From NCBI RefSeq assembly GCF_003852405.1, contig NZ_QAJM01000033.1, positions 1-64,000 on the forward strand: 64,000 nt of DNA, written 5' to 3'. Under the pieces are notes generated by a model. That model ran no database searches and was not told the origin of the DNA. It saw only the letters and a program-made list of their open reading frames with translations. Both the position numbers and the translations under genes were made by a program. The DNA comes from Pseudomonas sp. KBW05. Its GTDB lineage: Bacteria > Pseudomonadota > Gammaproteobacteria > Pseudomonadales > Pseudomonadaceae. This document shows positions 61,138 to 64,000 of the stretch, one piece after another. How positions within the stretch are numbered: position 1 is the first letter of the stretch; each line of letters starts with the position of its first letter.

Positions 61138-63209
61138 GCCTCGGCCAGCGCCGCACGTTCGCGCACAAACCCCTGCAACTGATCGCCCGGCAGCGCCTTG
61201 CTGAAATACCAGCCCTGGATAAACAGCTCGCTGCCGGTATTCAAGAAGGCCAACTGCTCGGCGGTCTCCACCCCTTCGACCACCACGCCGAGGTTCAGCG
61301 CCTCGCAAAAGCGCAACATGCCCGTCAGCACCTGGGCGCCTTTGGGGTCGCACTGAGCGACCACAAAGCTACGGTCGATCTTGATGAAATCCACCGGAAA
61401 CTGGTGCAGGTAACTCAGGGCGGAAAACCCGGTGCCGAAGTCATCGATATACACCTTGGCGCCGATGGTCTGCAGCTTCTCGATGGTCTGGCGCGTGGCC
61501 TGGATATCACTTACCAGCGCATCTTCGGTGATTTCCACCGACACCTGCCCATGGGCCTGGGCGAGGATTTTCACCAGGCGATTGCCGTAGGCCGGGTCGG
61601 TCAAGGTGGCGCTGGAGATATTGATGGTCATCGGCAGCGCAAACCCCAACGCCTGCCAATGCTGGTACTGACGCACAGCCTCGGACGCCACCCATACATC
61701 CACATCCGGCATCAACCGCGCCTGTGCCAGCCACTGCAAGAACTCCCAGGGCGAATGCACCGTGCCCTGGCTGTCACGTGCGCGCATCAACGCTTCGCAG
61801 CCAGTACACAGACCGGTCAGGGTGGACACTTGGGGTTGGTATTCGAGGTAGAACTCATAGTCGCTGATTTGCTGGATGCGGCTCAATTCGCTGGCCTGGC
61901 GCGCAATCGCCTTGTGGGACGCCAGCACCGGGTCGGCCTCCAGCAGGCGGCCCTTTTCTTCCAGGCCGCGAAAGGTCATGTCCAATGAGCGCAGGTACAC
62001 CGTGCCGCCCTCGGCCGGTTGCCGATGGATCGCCCGCACATAAGGCGCGTAGATCAACGTGCCCACACCCAGCAAGACCAGTTGCAACGCCACTGCCGCG
62101 ATATCGCCATGGGTACTCAGGTAGGCGTTGAACAGCACCGGCGAGGTGAACGGCACACTGACCACGGCAGGCGACACCCAACCCAGTTGCACCACCGTCA
62201 GCGCGGCCATGGTGTTAAACGCCGGCACCAGCAGAAACGGAATGAACAAGCGCGGGTTGAGGATGATGGGCAAGCCGAACAACAGCACTTCGCTGACGTT
62301 GAACAACGACAGCGGCACACTGGCAATCGCCAGCAAACGCATGGACTGGCTCTTCGAGAACAGCAGGATCGCCACCAGCAAACACAGGGCGCCGCCGGAG
62401 CCGCCGATAAACGCAAAACTGCCCAGCAGACCGCTGTTGAGCGCATACCGGATCGGCTCACCGGCCGCCAATGCCGCCGCGTTGAGCACCACCGCGTGGT
62501 CAAGCACATCAAACAGCGGCTGCATGGCGTACACGCCATGGATGCCGAAAAACCACAGCAGCGAATTCATCAACGTCACAAACAGGCCGCTGCCGTAGGG
62601 TGAATCCAGGGCTTCGAGCACCTGCGGCCCTTGCAACTGCGCCACATAGGGAATCTGCAACAGCAGCGACAACACCACCACCAGGGCCAGCGCCGTCATA
62701 GCACCGGGCAGCACCATATTGATGGTGCCGCGCAGGTTGTGCCCCACCAGGTCCTCGTTGACCAGCCGCGTCCAGCGATAACGGTGCAACCAGGCAATCG
62801 CCGGCACATTGAGCAGCGGCGAGGCAATGGCGATAAACAGCACAAACGTGGCCGAGGCGCGCGGGTACTCACGCAGGATAAACGTGGCCACCACCACATG
62901 GGCCAGGCACAGGAACGCCACGGGCAGCTGGGGCAAGCGGTACTGGATCGCCAGCATGTAGCCAATCGACGCCGCCACCAGCAGCGGGATCACCGAACTG
63001 ATCTGGTTGTGCAACCCGGCCAGGAAGCCCACCACCTGCGGATCGAACCCCAGCACCCGGGCGCATTCGGACAAGATCAGAAACCCCGCTGACACCAACA
63101 GGCACGGCAGGATCCACAACAGCCCTTCACGAATCGCACGCAACGACTCGGTACTGGCCAAGGCAGCCAGACGCTGGGTAAAAAACAGCTTGAACAGCGT
63201 TTGCGCCAT
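61134..63209 (-). CDS. PTS EIIC-like membrane domain fused to EAL phosphodiesterase
   Basis: A 691-residue inner-membrane protein. Residues about 20-400 are a ten-span PTS EIIC domain of the lactose/cellobiose type, with NMVLPGAMTALALVVV, WFFGIHGVYAMQPLFD and GGSGGALCLL. Residues about 440-690 are an EAL domain. EAL motifs look catalytic: CEALMR, NISSATL, EITEDAL, DDFGTGFS, KIDRSFV, VEGVET. No EIIB or EIIA domain is present, so it should sense rather than transport, lowering c-di-GMP in response to a sugar or PTS state. The start at 63209 (MAQTLFKLFF) is preferred over 63302. The stop overlaps that of the PF10118 gene. Confidence 0.88.
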   Translation of the reverse strand: MAQTLFKLFFTQRLAALASTESLRAIREGLLWILPCLLVSAGFLILSECARVLGFDPQVVGFLAGLHNQISSVIPLLVAASIGYMLAIQYRLPQLPVAFLCLAHVVVATFILREYPRASATFVLFIAIASPLLNVPAIAWLHRYRWTRLVNEDLVGHNLRGTINMVLPGAMTALALVVVLSLLLQIPYVAQLQGPQVLEALDSPYGSGLFVTLMNSLLWFFGIHGVYAMQPLFDVLDHAVVLNAAALAAGEPIRYALNSGLLGSFAFIGGSGGALCLLVAILLFSKSQSMRLLAIASVPLSLFNVSEVLLFGLPIILNPRLFIPFLLVPAFNTMAALTVVQLGWVSPAVVSVPFTSPVLFNAYLSTHGDIAAVALQLVLLGVGTLIYAPYVRAIHRQPAEGGTVYLRSLDMTFRGLEEKGRLLEADPVLASHKAIARQASELSRIQQISDYEFYLEYQPQVSTLTGLCTGCEALMRARDSQGTVHSPWEFLQWLAQARLMPDVDVWVASEAVRQYQHWQALGFALPMTINISSATLTDPAYGNRLVKILAQAHGQVSVEITEDALVSDIQATRQTIEKLQTIGAKVYIDDFGTGFSALSYLHQFPVDFIKIDRSFVVAQCDPKGAQVLTGMLRFCEALNLGVVVEGVETAEQLAFLNTGSELFIQGWYFSKALPGDQLQGFVRERAALAEA

Positions 63210-63460
63210 GACCGATCCCTCTGTCCATCGCGGGGCGAAAATACCGACTAACGCTACACGTCCTGATGCCGGGAGTGAAAGGCTTTTGCCGTGCCCGGGC
63301 AAATTATTCCCTACTCATTTGGAGCCATGGCGGTTGTCGAAGGCCCCCGTTTGGCCCATCCTGCCGGATAGCTGTTGCCACAACCGGTAACGTTTCCCTC
63401 GAATGGAGTCGAGCCCCGAGCCTTGCTCCCGTCGTCTCCCCGACATCAAGGCGCCTGCTG

Positions 63461-64000
63461 ATGCTGCGATTCCTTCCCGTTATGACCGGCGTGTTCCTCA
63501 GCGCTGCCAGCGTGTTGACCCACGCCGCCGACACCACCTTCCCCGACGCCCAGGCCAGCGACCCGGCCCTGCTAAAGTGGATGGTCGGCGCGCCGCCACC
63601 CGCCGACCGTACCCTGCGTTTTGAAGATGGCAGCTACTTCCGCTTCCCGGCGATGCGCTGGAGCGTGTCGAACTTTCGCCAGTTGATGCCCACCGTCAAC
63701 GTCTCCCGCGGGCTCGGCGCGCCGTCGCCCCTGGCACGCCAACTGGATGCCCGGATCGACAGCCTGCCTGTGGTGCCGAGCGGCGCCAGCCAGGCCCTGA
63801 GCTGGCGCCAGACCCTGAACGCCACCTACACCGACGGCATCCTCGTGCTGCACCGTGGCACGGTGGTGTATGAGCGCTATTTCGGTGTGCTCAAGGACGA
63901 CGGCCAACATGCAGCGATGTCGGTCACCAAGTCGGTGGTCGGCACCCTCGGGGCCATGCTGGTGGCAGACGGTACCCTCGATGCCAACAAGAAGATCGTC
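63461..64000 (+). CDS. beta-lactamase-fold serine hydrolase, N-terminal part
   Basis: An open frame of 180 codons running off the window. A signal peptide (about 1-23, MLRFLPVMTGVFLSAASVLTHA) sends it to the periplasm. Residues 54-83 (FEDGSYFRFPAMRWSVSNFR) resemble the pre-domain of the beta-lactamase/6-aminohexanoate-dimer hydrolase family, and the S-x-x-K catalytic motif is S154-V-T-K157 in AAMSVTKSVVG. This is typical of esterase/amidase relatives (NylB-like), not of antibiotic resistance. The gene is divergent from the EAL gene. The tyrosine and KTG-like motifs lie beyond the window. Confidence 0.85.
   Translation, partial: MLRFLPVMTGVFLSAASVLTHAADTTFPDAQASDPALLKWMVGAPPPADRTLRFEDGSYFRFPAMRWSVSNFRQLMPTVNVSRGLGAPSPLARQLDARIDSLPVVPSGASQALSWRQTLNATYTDGILVLHRGTVVYERYFGVLKDDGQHAAMSVTKSVVGTLGAMLVADGTLDANKKIV

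Overview
The window is chromosomal DNA of a Pseudomonas from the fluorescens group. The evidence is the high GC content, the REP/REPIN repeats scattered between genes, a giant 1622-residue NAD-glutamate dehydrogenase, a MoxR/Bat operon in pseudomonad gene order, PraB-type proteins beside alkB, and a BVMO/SDR/esterase set like one described from P. fluorescens. There is no rRNA, tRNA, CRISPR array, transposase or prophage. Almost every gene looks intact. The last one runs off the right edge.

Layout. 0-8.4 kb: an HAAAP serine/threonine permease; a candidate threonine-codon attenuator before a cysteine hydrolase; a 2-hydroxyacid dehydrogenase; a phosphotransferase-SDR pair; then a MocR regulator flanked by an AhpD-like gene, an ABM monooxygenase and a cupin whose promoters share one architecture. 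8.4-12.4 kb: tag, a divergent DctA-like transporter and two GntR/FCD regulators. 12.4-17.3 kb: gdhB. 18.3-25.2 kb: a six-gene overlapping moxR-DUF58-DUF4381-batA-batB/C-batD operon. 25.4-30.9 kb: sbcD-sbcC-GST. 31-36.3 kb: a small secreted protein, a lactonase, a small acidic protein, and an RND/MMPL exporter paired with a YCF48 beta-propeller protein. 36.6-37.8 kb: a Gfo/Idh/MocA dehydrogenase with two repeated operator-like boxes. 37.9-42.7 kb: a lone 1606-residue protein of the dermonecrotic-toxin-like (DUF6543) type, with a perfect hairpin on each side.

From 42.7 to 61.1 kb the window is largely a hydrocarbon and fatty-acyl catabolic region. It holds fadD, a thiolase, a MaoC hydratase and a two-domain FabG in one operon; fadE; a FadL porin; four tandem four-cysteine PraB-like secreted proteins; alkB; and a divergent esterase / BVMO-SDR-PF10118 block. 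The logic is uptake (FadL, Pra), terminal oxidation (AlkB), activation (FadD) and beta-oxidation (FadE, MaoC, FabG, thiolase). A parallel branch would take secondary alcohols through ketones to esters and then acid plus alcohol (SDR, BVMO, hydrolase). A PTS-EIIC/EAL fusion and the start of a beta-lactamase-fold hydrolase close the window.

The most interesting unexplained signals are regulatory: the MocR direct-repeat promoters, the Thr leader/attenuator, the TTTCAA-N8-TTGAAA palindromes before fadE and alkB, and the GAA-N6-TTCC boxes. The isolated giant toxin-like protein and the four-fold Pra expansion also stand out.
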